From Forficula auricularia (taxonomy: Eukaryota > Arthropoda > Insecta > Dermaptera > Forficulidae), in assembly GCA_024734495.1 (NCBI GenBank), contig JALMQS010000267.1:372001-436000 (forward strand): DNA of 64,000 nt, read 5' to 3'. The number at the start of each line of letters is the position of its first letter. Position 1 is the first letter of the stretch. The notes under the pieces were generated by a model. That model was not told the DNA's origin, did not search any database, and saw only the letters and a program-made list of their open reading frames with translations. The translations under genes and the position numbers were made by a program. Positions 12,562-24,581 of this stretch are shown in pieces.

Positions 12562-12596
12562 GACTATAGTTTCGAAGGCATTGCCTTCATCATCAG
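12562..12596 (-). ncRNA. Hammerhead-ribozyme-like motif, P2 family, left arm
   Basis: On the minus strand: CUGAUGA, one extra U, stem II GAAGGC/GCCUUC with loop AAU, GAA, palindromic ACUAUAGU, then C. Stem I pairs TAGA with TCTA and then TATTT with AAATA across an internal loop. The core matches the consensus except for the extra base before stem II. Confidence 0.6.
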
Positions 12597-12629
12597 TCTA
12601 TCACACTAATTTGAAATATTTGTGATAGA

Positions 12630-12663
12630 CTGATGATGAAGCAATGCCTTCGAAACTATAGTC
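12630..12663 (+). ncRNA. Hammerhead-ribozyme-like motif, P2 family, right arm
   Basis: CUGAUGA lies at 12630-12636 and GAAACUAUAGUC at 12652-12663. Stem II has lost one G relative to the left arm (GAAGC against GCCUUC), so this arm may be weaker. Confidence 0.5.
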
Positions 12664-13019
12664 TCTAGAAATAATTAAAAATTATTTTATTTAAAAAACA
12701 GAAGACTCTCTCATTTTATTTTTATTTTTAACATAAAATATGAGATTTTTATTAAAAAAAAAGCTCAGGACCTTCGTAAATTGCCCTATCCCCCGTTCAC
12801 GGTTTATCCTTGTGATACGGGACACCCTGTATAATATTTATTTATTCATTTTCGAAAATCTCAAACAATTATTTATTATTTTGTAATTAATTTTTTTGAT
12901 ATTTTGTTTGTTTCAGGATTCTGTGACTGAAAAACTACACTACACAACTCGTAGAACTATTGTAAGTACCTACCTACTTTTAATATCTCCCTATTATAAA
13001 AATTATTATTATTTTTTTT

Positions 13020-13368
13020 TAATGATATTGATGTGAGAAGGAGATACACCAGAAGGTGGATCCCCTAAAGGCCTGTATGGGCTGGCCCCTACATCGTGAA
13101 AAGAACAGAGCAGAAAGGAAAAGAAGCCGGGATCACGAGCCAATCTCAGAAACTTAGATACAATTCAATATCCAATTTACCAAGGTTTTAGGGGCTTCGA
13201 GCAGTGGTAAATTCTCCGCGCGATAAATTCGGTTAAATTTATCTCCCACTTAATTTTTATTACCAGACCCTATACTTACAGAAAAAATGTCTGGGTATAG
13301 CCGGGAATCGAACCCGAGACCTCCGGGTTGCCAGTCAGTTACTCTGACCATTACACCAGGGAGGCGGA
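13020..13368 (-). repeat. tRNA-derived SINE
   Basis: Read on the minus strand, the head (13368 to about 13288) has a tRNA-like A box (TGGTGTAATGG) and a B box (GGTTCGATTCC) followed by CCGG. This is the layout of an internal RNA polymerase III promoter. The body runs to the conserved tail ggcctttaggggatccacct near 13055, which recurs at 10.75 and 35.3 kb. The acceptor-stem ends do not pair, so this is a SINE and not a functional tRNA gene. Confidence 0.75.
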
Positions 13369-14640
13369 CATTGTAGTTTTCTAGTTCAATTTGAAATACG
13401 CTGTTAAACACCTAAAATTAACATTAGCGAGCGCAGGTATATCTATCAGATCTTTAAAACGAACTTTCCATTTTATCCAATTTAATTTTTTTTAACTACT
13501 GATTTCGAGATTATTGAAAAAAACAAAAAAAAACAAAAAAAAAACGCTGAATTAGATTTAAATCTTAAAGATATTTTACTTTTAGTATCGAAATCCACTT
13601 TATTATTATTATTATTAATAATATTATCTCCCTTCTTAGGGGTGAAAAAAGCCTCTTAAATTCACCCCTCCACCCCCGCATTATATTTTTCTCTCTTTTG
13701 ATGAAGAAACTTTTACTCCATTTGATATGATTATGTAAAGCCATTTCCGGGGGGGGGTTGTCTTTGATAAAACGAAATTACCCTTGATATATAAATATAT
13801 AGCAGCAGGTGGGGGTGGGGGGTAGGGGGATGTTCTACCCTAATTTAAGAAGTTAGATCTGAATGAACATCCCTTGCTTGCTTTCTTCTTCTACGCGAAC
13901 ATTAAAAACCTTTTTGCTTTTAATATCCACCCTCTCCAACCCTGATAGTGGGTAATTAATCTTTTTTAAGCCCCTCCTCTTAATCCCCCCCCGCACTCTT
14001 AAATACTGATACTTGATTTACAAACATTCATATTTCGTCATTTTTCTTCACTTTGTTAACATTGGCAACAAAGGAATATAAAGTGAAATGAACAAAGGAA
14101 ATAATAATGAAAAGATTACGAATAGTAATATACATATTATATTGTTGCTAGCCGCCCCGGAATTGAAGTTGTTTTGTCGAAAATTCCGGTTGAATGTCCA
14201 AACTGTCCCGGAATTTCAGAAAAATTTATCGATAAAACGAAATTACCTTTGATATATAAATGTATAGCAGCAGGTGGGGGTGGGGTGGGGGTGAGGGGTG
14301 GGGGGATGTTCTACCCTAATTTAAGAAGTTAGATCTGAATGAACATCCCTTGCTTGCTTTCTTCTTCTTCTACACGAACATTAAAAATCTTTTTAATTTT
14401 AATATCCAGCCTCTCCATCCCTGATAGTGGGTAATTAATCTTTTTTAAGCCCCTCACCTTAATCCCCCCCCCCGCACCCTTAAATACTGATACTTGATCT
14501 ATAAACACTCCTATTTCGTATTTTTTTCATTTTTCCTCACTTTGTTAACATTAGCAACAAAAGGAATATAATGTGAAATGAACAAAGGAATTAAAAATGA
14601 AAAGAAATTTTTCTGTTTTTGATTCTTAAATATATTTATT
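13369..14640 (+). repeat. Direct duplication, two units about 475 bp apart
   Basis: The blocks aaaacgaaattaccttgat, gatgttctaccctaattt and gaacatcccttgcttgcttt occur in the same order at about 13768-14115 and 14236-14605. Each unit includes a variable poly-G tract and a C-run. The first unit is followed by a non-duplicated linker (14116-14228). No coding signal was found. Confidence 0.75.
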
Positions 14641-14647
14641 TTCAGGA

Positions 14648-14680
14648 GACGTTTCGACAAGTATGCCTTGTAATTATCAG
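14648..14680 (-). ncRNA. Decayed hammerhead-like motif (fourth family)
   Basis: On the minus strand: CUGAUAA (G8 changed), stem II ACAAG/CUUGU, GAA, ACGU, C. The altered CUGAUAA core and a weak stem I make activity unlikely. The ttttcaggagacg block beside it is not found elsewhere in the window. Confidence 0.35.
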
Positions 14681-14777
14681 TCTATAAAGTAAATACAAAA
14701 CAAGGAACATGAATATAAATTTGTCATGAAGTGAAACCATGCAAGGTCTATTAATTGAAATATAAAGTGATCACTTA

Positions 14778-14813
14778 TTATATGATTATTAAACATGTTT
14801 AATAATCATATAA
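14778..14813. repeat. Perfect 36-bp palindrome
   Basis: TTATATGATTATTAAACA is followed directly by its reverse complement, with no loop. It lies just outside the left edge of the exon array. Confidence 0.9.
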
Positions 14814-14901
14814 TATCATTTTTTTAAACTCGAAACGTACTTGAAAATAAAGTATTTGTTACTTATTCAATTTTAAGAGTACAGTATTATAAAGAACTTA
14901 C

Positions 14902-14994
14902 CTTAACAGCCAACGTCTCGAGCTTGGACCTGGCATACTCTGACCTCACAGGAACACAATGTGATCCAAATGTTAGTAGACGTAGAGCGAGCAC
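14902..14994 (-). CDS. Intact 93-bp exon, copy 1 (parent protein unidentified)
   Basis: Read on the minus strand, the exon follows a pyrimidine-rich acceptor (TTTTTTCAGGTAG) and ends GTTAAG before a strong donor GTAAGT. It is 93 bp, phase 0 at both ends, and open throughout: it begins VLALRLLTFGSHCVPV and ends KLETLAVK. Using the upstream CAG as acceptor would give 97 bp with a stop in every frame, so the TAG acceptor is the one that makes a coding exon. A plus-strand reading is also open here but is broken by a stop in copy 2. I do not recognise the protein; the helix-like, Leu-rich peptide would suit a large alpha-helical protein, which is only a guess. No other exon of the gene was identified in the window. 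Confidence 0.6.
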
Positions 14995-15293
14995 CTACCT
15001 GAAAAAAGAAAAAAAATACAATTAGTAAAATAATATAGTTATATAAAAGTATTAATTATTGTCATCATTGGGAATCAGTTCCATAACTTATTAATGTAAT
15101 TTTTGTTCCTCATCCTCTGAAAAACAAAAATTACATTATTTATTGTAATATTAGAAATAAATTTATATTTATTATATTATTTATTTAATTTAATTGATTA
15201 TTTTTTTTTGAAAAACTAGAAAAATGTACTTGAATAATAAAGTATTTGTTAATTATTTAATTTTAATAATAGAAAATAATAAAGATATATTAC

Positions 15294-15386
15294 CTTAACA
15301 GCCAACGTCTCGAGCTTGGACCTGGCATACTCTGACCTAACAGGAACACAATGTGATCCAAATGTTAGTAGACGTAGAGCGAACAC
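15294..15386 (-). CDS. Intact 93-bp exon, copy 2
   Basis: It is identical in layout to copy 1, 299 bp away. It differs by two substitutions: CTC to TTC (Leu to Phe at residue 2) and GTG to GTT (synonymous Val). On the opposite strand the second change creates a TAA stop, which supports minus-strand coding. The donor is GTAATA, weaker than in copy 1. Two equal-length, phase-0 neighbouring exons are the arrangement expected of mutually exclusive or tandem duplicated exons. Whether either is used in mRNA cannot be told from sequence. Confidence 0.55.
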
Positions 15387-15665
15387 CTACCTGAAAAAAG
15401 AAAAAAAATACAATTAGTAAAATAATATAGTTATTTAAAAGTATTAATTATTGTCATCATTGGGATTCAGTTCCATAACTTATTAATGTAATTTTTGTTC
15501 CTCATCCTCTGAAAAACAAAAATTACATTATTTATTGTAATATTAGAAATAAATTTATATTTATTATATTATTTATTTAACTGATTATTTTTTTGAAAAA
15601 ATCGAAAAATAAATCATTTCTTAATTATTTAATTTTAATAATAGAAAATAATAAAGATATAATAC

Positions 15666-16853
15666 CTTAACAGCCAACGTCTCGTGCTTGGACCAGGAAT
15701 ACTCTGACCTCAAAGGAAAACACAATTAATATCAGGCACAAGTAAAATATATACTAATTACTAAAATTACCAATTATTTCAATTATATTTTCAGTCAAAT
15801 ATAATTACTTCAAATTTCATATATAATATCACATACTATTATTTGCATAAATTTTGAAAGAATTTTACTTTTTTAAATTAAACAAGTAGCAATTTTTATC
15901 ATATTTTGAGTTTTCGAAATTGATAATTATTATTATTATCATTAATGTAAATGTAAAGTGTGTATTAAATATTATGCAAATGTATTTATTATATATGATT
16001 ATGTCTCGATAGTTAATTTAAACTCAGAGACATAGACAGCTGTTTAGCGAGAACAGGGGGCACCACGAGAAGGCAGCTGTCACCACCCCCCACATGGATA
16101 GATAAATAACTTATAATTCAGGGGTGATTATTAATATAATTTTAATCACGAATTACATAACATACTCATAGAGTAATAATTTTAAAATTTTAAATATTTT
16201 TTTTATTTTCAAATGTATAAAACAATCAGAAATTCAATTTGAAATTTGAAGGCGGAAATTAATGAAAATTTCAAAGGCAGACGTGTTTTTAAACAAATAG
16301 GAGACATTGTATTTGTCGAAAAATACGTCTAAACTTGAGCTAATTAATTGTTCAAAGACCTTTTCCGAACCAAATACCAGTAAAATGTCTCCAATACTGA
16401 CATTTGTTTCGAATCAAAGTCTTAAATATTCGAAATTTTGTAGAAAAATTTTGACAAATATTTGTAGTTAAGAAAAAAATATAAATAATTTGAGGATCTG
16501 AGTATGTGAAGAGAAAGGACTTAAGCATAAGATCAAAAACAAAAAAAAATTAGATCTAAGTTTAGAGGCGAATATTTAAATATAAGCGGATTATTTTTGA
16601 ATGTAAATGATTTATTGTTTAGTCTTGAATATAATTTTTTAAACAAAATTGATATTGTATTATCTATCCATGTGAAATAAATTTATTAAACTGAAAATAT
16701 AAAGGCGAAATTGTTTCAAACCAGTATTTCAAATTAAATTTAGAAAAAAGAAAAAGAGTGCAAAATTGCAAATAGATAAATTTTATATTTAATTTAATGA
16801 TTTATTTTTAATTAATAATTTTATATAAATGTTAGTATTAGTAGGACGAGCAC
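15666..16853 (-). pseudogene. Exon copy 3, interrupted by ~1.09-kb insert
   Basis: Donor side (ending GCTGTTAAG) and acceptor side (GTGCTCGTCC) flank a long AT-rich insert with the conserved block agacagctgtttagcgagaa (about 16035) and a C-run block. The insert starts with a sequence homologous to that of the short inserts (ACACAATTAATATCAGGCAC against ACACTATTACACTCGCGCAC). There is no long open frame. Confidence 0.75.
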
Positions 16854-17046
16854 CTACCTGAAAAAAGAAAAGAAAAACAATTAGTAAAATAATGTATTCA
16901 ATCAAAAGTATTTTTTAATCGAAATATTTGATATAAAAATATATTTAATTATTAAATATAGTTGATTTTTTTTGAAAAAATTGAAAAAAGTAAATTAGTT
17001 TTCAATTAATTAATTTTAATAATAGAGAATAATAAAGTGATATTAC

Positions 17047-17381
17047 CTTAATGGCCAACGTCTCGTGATTGGACCTGGAACACTATGACTCGACAGGAAC
17101 ACACTATTACACTCGCGCACAAGTAAAATATATACTCGCGAAACACTTCGATTTCGAATGGAATTTGGTTAGGATTAGGGAGAGGACATGATCCTCTTGA
17201 TAAAAGAATAATGAGCTCACGAGGGCAGGGTTGCCAAGCCCTGAAGTAGATCTGTACTTTTTTATCTAAAAGAACAAAGAAGTACAGACCTACCCGTTAC
17301 CCAAGGATAAAGAATTTGATTTTCCACAAAATAAGAAAACCAAATACTTGATCCAAATGTTAGTAGAAGTAGAGCGAGCAC
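17047..17381 (-). pseudogene. Exon copy 4, short insert with ~24-bp deletion
   Basis: The unit is 335 bp. The segment gaataaggaattgtgaaaac is missing, so ttcga joins atggaattt directly. The donor-side exon reads GCCATTAAG in place of GCTGTTAAG, shared with copies 10 and 13. Confidence 0.75.
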
Positions 17382-17582
17382 CTACCTGAAAAAAGAAAAA
17401 AAATACAATTAGTAAAATAAAATACTGATTTAATTGAATTATTTATTGTAATATTCGAAATAAATTTATGTTTAATATATTATTTATTTAATTTAATTGA
17501 TTATTTTTTTTGAAAAAATCGAAAAAGAAATTATTTCTTAATTATTTAATTTTAATAATAGAAAATAATAAAGATATATTAC

Positions 17583-17942
17583 CTTAACAGCCATCGTCTC
17601 GTGCCTGGACCTGGCATACTCTGACCCCAAAGGAACACACTATTACACTCGCGCACAAATAAAATATATACTCGCGAAACACTTCGATTTCGAAGGAATA
17701 AGGAATTGTGAAAACAGGAATGGAATTTGGTTAGGATTAGGGATAGGACATGATTCTCTTGTTAAAAGAATCATGAGCTCACGTGGGCAGGGTTGCCAGG
17801 CCCTGAAGTAGATCTGTACTTTTTTATCTAAAAAACAAAGAAGTACAGACCTACCCGTTACCCAAGGAAAAAGAATTTGATTTTCCATAAAATAAGAAAA
17901 CCAAATACTTGATCCAAATGTTAGTAGAAGTAGAGCGAGCAC
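17583..17942 (-). pseudogene. Exon copy 5, short insert, 99-codon open frame
   Basis: The exon frame runs on from GTG at 17942 through most of the insert and ends at tandem TAA TAG near 17640, before the second half of the exon. The frame is open only because this copy is one base shorter in the hairpin loop than the 361-bp copies. It is therefore not conserved and is unlikely to be a gene. Confidence 0.75.
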
Positions 17943-18143
17943 CTACCTGAAAAAAGAAAAAAATACAATTAGTCAAATAATATAGTGATTTAATTGAATT
18001 ATTTATTGTAATATTCGAAATAAATTTATATTTAATATATTATTTATTTAATTTAATTGATTATTTTTTTTTGAAAAAATAGAAAAATAAATTATTTCTT
18101 AATTATTTAATTTTAATAATAGAAAATAATAAAGATATATTAC

Positions 18144-18504
18144 CTTAACAGCCATCGTCTCGTGCCTGGACCTGGCATACTCTGACCCCAAAGGAACACA
18201 CTATTACACTCGCGCACAAATAAAATATATACTCGCGAAACACTTCGATTTCGAAGGAATAAGGAATTGTGAAAACAGGAATGGAATTTGGTTAGGATTA
18301 GGGATAGGACATGATTCTCTTGTTAAAAGAATCATGAGCTCACGTGGGCAGGGTTGCCAAGCCCTGAAGTAGATCTGTACTTTTTTATCTAAAAGAACAA
18401 AGAAGTACAGACCTACCCGTTACCCAAGGATAAAGAATTTGATTTTCCATAAAATAAGAAAACCAAATACTTGATCCAAATGTTAGTAGAAGTAGAGCGA
18501 GCAC
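18144..18504 (-). pseudogene. Exon copy 6, short insert (361 bp)
   Basis: A consensus-type unit. The frame meets TAG in the hairpin loop (TTTTAGATAAA). Confidence 0.75.
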
Positions 18505-18709
18505 CTACCTGAAAAAAGAAAAAAATACAATTAGTCAAATAATATAGTGTATTTAATTGAATTATTTATTGTAATATTCGAAATAAATTTATATTTAATA
18601 TATTATTTATTTAATTTAATTGATTATTATTTTTTTTGAAAAAATCGAAAAATAAATTATTTCTTAATTATTTAATTTTAATAATAGAAATATAATAAAG
18701 ATATATTAC

Positions 18710-19061
18710 CTTAACAGCCATCGTCTCGTGCCTGGACCTGGCATACTCTGACCCCAAAGGAACACACTATTACACTCGCGCACAAATAAAATATATACTC
18801 GCGAAACACTTCGATTTCGAAGGAATAAGGAATTGTGAAAACAGGAATGGAATTTGGTTAGGATTACGGATAGGACATGATTCTCTTTTTAAAAGAATCA
18901 TGAGCTCACGTGTTCAGGGTTGCCAGGCAGATCTTTACTTTTTTATCTAAAGAACAAAGAAGTACAGACCTACCCGTTACCCATGGAAAAAGAATTTGAT
19001 TTTCCATAAAATAAGAAAACCAAATACTTGATCTAAATGTTAGTAGAAGTAGAGCGAGCAC
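18710..19061 (-). pseudogene. Exon copy 7, short insert (352 bp)
   Basis: A 10-bp deletion removes ccctgaagta from the junction gccagg/gatctttac. It carries the ggattacgg variant also seen in copies 14-16. Confidence 0.75.
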
Positions 19062-19244
19062 CTACCTGAAAAAGAAAAAAATACAATTAGTCAAATAATA
19101 TAGTGATTTAATTGAATTATTTATTGTAATATTCGAAATAAATTTATATTTAATTGATTATTTATTTTTTTGAAAAAATATCGAAAAATAAATTATTTAT
19201 TAATTATTTAATTTTAATAATAGAAAATAATAAAGATATATTAC

Positions 19245-19606
19245 CTTAACAGCCATCGTCTCGTGCCTGGACCTGGCATACTCTGACCCCAAAGGAACAC
19301 ACTATTACACTCGCGCACAAATAAAATATATACTCGCGAAACACTTCGATTTCGAAGGAATAAGGAATTGTGAAAACAGGAATGGAATTTGGTTAGGATT
19401 AGGGATAGGACATGATTCTTTTGATAAAAGAATCATGAGCTCACGTGGGCTAAGTTTGCTAGGCCCTGAAGTAGATCTGTACTCCTTTATCTATAATAGC
19501 AAAGATGTACACATCTACCCGTTACCCAAGGAAAAAGAATTTGATTTTCCATAAAATAAGAAAACCAAATACTTGATCCAAATGTTAGTAGAAGTAGAGC
19601 GAGCAC
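19245..19606 (-). pseudogene. Exon copy 8, short insert with variant hairpin
   Basis: The hairpin loop differs (ctcctttatctataatagca) from neighbours. The same variant occurs only in the terminal truncated copy 21, 9 kb away, which argues for sequence exchange across the array. Confidence 0.75.
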
Positions 19607-19807
19607 CTACCTGAAAAAAGAAAAAAAATACAATTAGTCAAATAATATAGTGATTTAATTGAATTATTTATTGTAATATTCGAAATAAATTTATATTTAA
19701 TATATTATTTATTTAATTTAATTGATTATTTTTTTTGAAAAAATCGAAAAATAAATTATTTCTTAATTATTTAATTTTAATAATAGAAAATAATAAAGAT
19801 ATATTAC

Positions 19808-20988
19808 CTTAACAGCCAACGTCTCGTGCTTGGACCTGGCATACTCTGACCTCAAAGGAAACACACTATTAATATCAGGCACTAGTAAAATATATACTAA
19901 TTACTAAAATTACCAATTATTTCAATTATATTTTCAGTCAAATATAATTACTTCAAATTTCATATATAATATACATACTATTATTTGCATAAATTTTGAA
20001 AGAATTTTACTTTTTTAATTTAATCAAGTAGTAATTTTTATCATATTTTGAGTTTTCGAAATTGATAATTATTATTATTATCATTAATGTAAATGTGAAG
20101 TGTGTATTGAATATTATGTAAATGTAATTATTATATATGATTATGCCTCGAGAGTTCATTTAAACTCAGAGACATAGACAGCTGTTTAGCGAGAACAGGG
20201 GGCACCACGAGAAGGCAGCTGTCACCACCCCCCACATGGATAGATAAATAACTTATAATTCAGGGGTGATTATTAATATAATTTTAATCACGAATTACAT
20301 AACATACTCATAGAGTGATAACTATAAACTTTTAAATATTTTTTTTATTTTCAAATGTATAAAACATTCAGAAATTCAATTTGAATTATGAAATTAATGA
20401 AAATTTCAAGAGCAGACGTGTTTTTAAACAAATAGGAGACATTGTATTTGTCGAAAAATACGTCTAAACTTGAGTTATTTAATTGTTGAAAGACCTTTTC
20501 CGAACCAAATACCAGTATAATGTCTCCAATACTGACATTTGTTTCGAATCAAAGTCTTAAACATTCGAAATTTTGTATAAAAATTTTGACAAATATTTGT
20601 ATTTAAGAAAGAAATATAAATAATTTGAGGATCTGAGTATGTGAAGAGAAAGGACTTAAGCATAAGATCAAAAACAGAAAATAATTAGATCTAAGTTTAG
20701 AGGCGAATATTTAAATATAAGAGGATTATTTTTGAATGTAAATGATTTATTATTTACTCTTGAACATATTTTTTTAAACAAAATTGATATTGTATTATCT
20801 ATCCATGTGAAATAAATTTATTAAACTGAAAATATAAAGGCGAAATTGTTTCAAACCAGTATTTCAAATTAAATTTAGAAAAAAGAAAAAGAGTGCAAAA
20901 TTGCAAATAGATAAATTTTATATTTAATTTAATGATTTATTTTTAATTAATAATTTTATCTAAATGTTAGTATTAGTAGGACGAGCAC
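19808..20988 (-). pseudogene. Exon copy 9, ~1.09-kb insert
   Basis: The second long unit. The acceptor TAG is changed to TTG (GGTTGGTGC), so the in-frame acceptor is lost while the upstream CAG remains. The open frame at 20475-20663 is not conserved in the other two long units. Confidence 0.75.
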
Positions 20989-21188
20989 CAACCTGAAAAA
21001 AGAAAAGAAATAGAATTAGTAAAATAATGTATTCAATTAAAAGTATTTTTTAATCGAAATATTTGAAATAAAAATATATTTAATAAATTAATTATTAAAT
21101 ATAATTGATTTTTTTGAAAAAATTGAAAAAAATAAATTAGTTTTTAATTATTTAATTTTAATAATAGAGAATATTAAAGATATATTAC

Positions 21189-21549
21189 CTTAATGGCCAA
21201 CGCCTCATGCTTTGACCAGGCATAAGTTGAACCCAAAGAAACACACTATTACACTCGCGCACAAATAAAATATATACTCGCGAAACACTTCGATTTCGAA
21301 GGAATAAGGAATTGTGAAAACAGGAATGGAATTTGGTTAGGATTAGGGATAGGACATGATTCTCTTGAAAAAAGAATCATGAGCTCACGTGGGCAGGGTT
21401 GCCAGGCCCTGAAGTAGATCTGTACTTTTTTATCTAAATGAACAAAGAAGTACAGACCTACCCGTTACCCAAGGAAAAAGAATTTGATTTTCCATAAAAT
21501 AAGAAAACCAAATACTTGATCCAAATGTTAGTAGAAGTAGAGCGAGCAC
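21189..21549 (-). pseudogene. Exon copy 10, short insert
   Basis: The donor-side exon half is the most diverged in the array (cgcctcatgctttgaccagg on plus), while the insert is consensus. The two parts may have had different recent histories. Confidence 0.75.
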
Positions 21550-21727
21550 CTACCTGAAAAAAGAAAAAAATACAATTAGTCAAATAATATAGTGATTTAA
21601 TTGAATTATTTATTGTAATATTCTAAATAAATTTATATTTAATTGATTATTTTTTTGAAAAAATCGAAAAATAAATTATTTCTTAATAATTTAATTTTAA
21701 TAATAGAAAATAATAAAGATATATTAC

Positions 21728-22088
21728 CTTAACAGCCATCGTCTCGTGCCTGGACCTGGCATACTCTGACCCCAAAGGAACACACTATTACACTCGCGCA
21801 CAAATAAAATATATACTCGCGAAACACTTCGATTTCGAAGGAATAAGGAATTGTGAAAACAGGAATGGAATTTGGTTAGGATTAGGGATAGGACATGATT
21901 CTCTTGATAAAAGAATCATGAGCTCACGTGGGCAGGGTTGCCAGGCCCTGAAGTAGATCTGTACATTTTTATCTAAAAGAACAAAGAAGTACAGACCTAC
22001 CCGTTACCCAAAGAAAAAGAATTTGATTTTCCATAAAATATGAAAACCAAATACTTGATCCAAATGTTAGTAGAAGTAGAGCGAGCAC
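21728..22088 (-). pseudogene. Exon copy 11, short insert
   Basis: A consensus unit. The acceptor tract is altered to TTTTTACAG by one base. Confidence 0.75.
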
Positions 22089-22287
22089 CTACCTGTAAAA
22101 AGAAAAAAATACAATTAGTCAAATAATATAGTGATTTAATTGAATTATTTATTGTAATATTCGAAATAAATTTATATTTAATATATTATTTATTTAATTT
22201 AAATGATTATTTTTTTGAAAAAATAGAAAAATAAATTATTTATTAATTATTTAAATTTAATAATAGAAAATAATAATGATATATTAC

Positions 22288-23466
22288 CTTAACAGCCAAC
22301 GTCTCGTGCTTGGACCAGGAATACTCAGACATCAAAGGAAAACACTATTAATATCAGGCACTAGTAAAATATATACTAATTACTAAAATTACCAATTATT
22401 TCAATTATATTTTCAGTCAAATATAATTACTTCAAATTTCATATATAATATACATACTATTATTTGCATAAATTTTGAAAGAATTTTACTTTTTTAATTT
22501 AATCAAGTAGTAATTTTTATCATATTTTGAGTTTTCGAAATTGATAATTATTATTATTATCATTAATGTAAATGTGAAGTGTGTATTGAATATTATGTAA
22601 ATGTAATTATTATATATGATTATGCCCCAAGAGTTCATTTAAACTCAGAGACATAGACAGCTGTTTAGCGAGAACAGGGGGCACCACGAGAAGGCAGCTG
22701 TCACCACCCCCACATGGATAGATAAATAACTTATAATTCAGGGGTGATTATTAATATAATTTTAATCACGAATTACATAACATACTCATAGAGTGATAAC
22801 TATAAACTTTTAAATATTTTTTTTATTTTCAAATGTATAAAACATTCAGAAATTCAATTTGAATTATGAAATTAATGAAAATTTCAAGGGCAGACGTGTT
22901 TTTAAACAAATAGGAGACATTGTATTTGTCGAAAAATACGTCTAAACTTGAGTTAATTAATTGTTCAAAGACCTTTTCCGAACCAAATACCAGTACAATG
23001 TCTCCAATACTGACATTTGTTTCGAATCAAAGTCTTAAACATTCGAAATTTTGTAGAAAAATTTTGACATATATTTGTAGTTAAGAAAAAAATATAAATA
23101 ATTTGAGGATCTGAGTATGTGAAAAGAAAGGACTTAAGCATAAGATCAAAAACAAAAAAAAATTAGATCTAAGTTTAGAGGCGAATATTTAAATATAGGA
23201 GGATTATTTTTGAATGTAAATGATTTATTATTTAGTCTTGAATATAATTTTTTAAACAAAATTGATATTGTATTATCTATCCATGTGAAATAAATTTATT
23301 AAACTGAAAATATAAAGGCGAAATTGTTTCAAACCAGTATTTCAAATTAAATTTAGAAAAAAGAAAAAGAGTGCAAAATTGCAAATAGATAAATTTTATA
23401 TTTAATTTATTGATTTATTTTTAATTAATAAGTTTATCTAAATGTTAGTATTAGTAGGACGAGCAC
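22288..23466 (-). pseudogene. Exon copy 12, ~1.09-kb insert
   Basis: The third long unit, very close to copy 9 (2,480 bp away), so a higher-order repeat of one long plus two short units is visible. Confidence 0.75.
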
Positions 23467-23662
23467 CTACCTGAAAAAAGAAAAGAAATACAATTAGTAA
23501 AATAATGTATTGAATCAAAAGTATTTTTTAATCGAAATATTTGATATAAAAATATATTTAATTTAATTATAATATAGTTGATTTTTTTTGAAAAAATTGA
23601 AAAAAGTAAATTAGTTTTTAATTATTTAATTTTAATAATAGAGAATAATAAAGATATATTAC

Positions 23663-24023
23663 CTTAATGGCCAACGTCTCGTGATTGGACCTGGAACACT
23701 CTGACTCGACAGGAACACACTATTACACTCGCGCACAAATAAAATATATACTCGCGAAACACTTCGATTTCGAAGGAATAAGGAATTGTGAAAACAGGAA
23801 TGGAATTTGGTTAGGATTAGGGATAGGACATGATTCTCTTGATAAAAGAATCATGAGCTCACGTGGGCAGGGTTGCCAAGCCCTGAAGTAGATCTGTACT
23901 TTTTTATCTAAAAGAACAAAGAAGTACAGACCTACCCGTTACCCAAGGATAAAGAATTTGATTTTCCATAAAATAAGAAAACCAAATACTTGATCCAAAT
24001 GTTAGTAGAAGTAGAGCGAGCAC
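23663..24023 (-). pseudogene. Exon copy 13, short insert
   Basis: It carries the GCCATTAAG donor variant. The plus-strand open frame across it is a shadow. Confidence 0.75.
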
Positions 24024-24221
24024 CTACCTGAAAAAAGAAAAAATACAATTAGTAAAATAATATAGTGATTTAAATGAATTATTTATTGTAATATTCGAAA
24101 TAAATTTATATTTAATATATTATTTATTTAATTTAATTGATTATTTTTTTGAAAAAATCGAAAAATAAATTATTTCTTAATTATTTAATTTTAATAATAG
24201 AAAATAATAAAGATATATTAC

Positions 24222-24581
24222 CTTAACAGCCATCGTCTCGTGCCTGGACCTGGCATACTCTGACCCCAAAGGAACACACTATTACACTCGCGCACAAATA
24301 AAATATATACTCGCGAAACACTTCGATTTCAAAGGAATAAGGAATTGTGAAAACAGCAATGGAATTTGGTTAGGATTGCGGATAGGACATGATTCTCTTT
24401 TTAAAAGAATCATGAGCTCACGTGGGCAGGGTTGCCATGCCCTGAAGTAGATCTGTACTTTTTTATCTAAAGAACAAAGAAGTACAGACCTACCCGTTAC
24501 CCAAGGAAAAAGAATTTGATTTTCCATAAAATAAGAAAACCAAATATTTGATCTAAATGTTAGTAGAAGTAGAGCGAGCAC
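24222..24581 (-). pseudogene. Exon copy 14, short insert (360 bp)
   Basis: Like copy 5 it lacks one loop base and so shows a 99-codon open frame ending in the insert. The amino-acid changes against copy 5 are scattered. Confidence 0.75.

Larger units (their letters stand above)
12445..12739. mobile_element. Palindromic foldback, PLE-like family P2
   Basis: The nearly perfect inverted arms contain the blocks gagagtcttctgttttt and tctagagactatagtttcga, and meet in a short centre near 12600-12625. It is flanked by the direct repeat ATGAGATTTTTATTA (12430-12444 and 12740-12754). Both arms carry a hammerhead-like core with the palindromic stem III CTATAG. The outer MITE copies at 35.7 and 37.8 kb represent the empty site. 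Confidence 0.8.
11590..12833. mobile_element. MITE (GGGTGTCCC/GGGACACCC family) with two nested insertions
   Basis: The right terminus GATACGGGACACCCTGTATA and the internal blocks gcagggtagcgattttcac and attcaggattgcgtaaca match the long-TIR element at 35689-37954. The copy is interrupted by a Tc1-like element (11819-12340, TA duplication) and by a palindromic P2 foldback (12445-12739, 15-bp duplication). The left terminus is not clear. Confidence 0.7.

Noticed and set aside
13288..13366. Functional tRNA gene on the minus strand
   Set aside because: A and B boxes are present but the acceptor-stem ends do not pair, and the sequence continues into a SINE body with a shared tail.
17643..17942. 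99-codon frame in array copies 5 and 14 as a conserved small protein
   Set aside because: Most other copies have one more base in the hairpin loop and hit a stop there, so the frame is not maintained.
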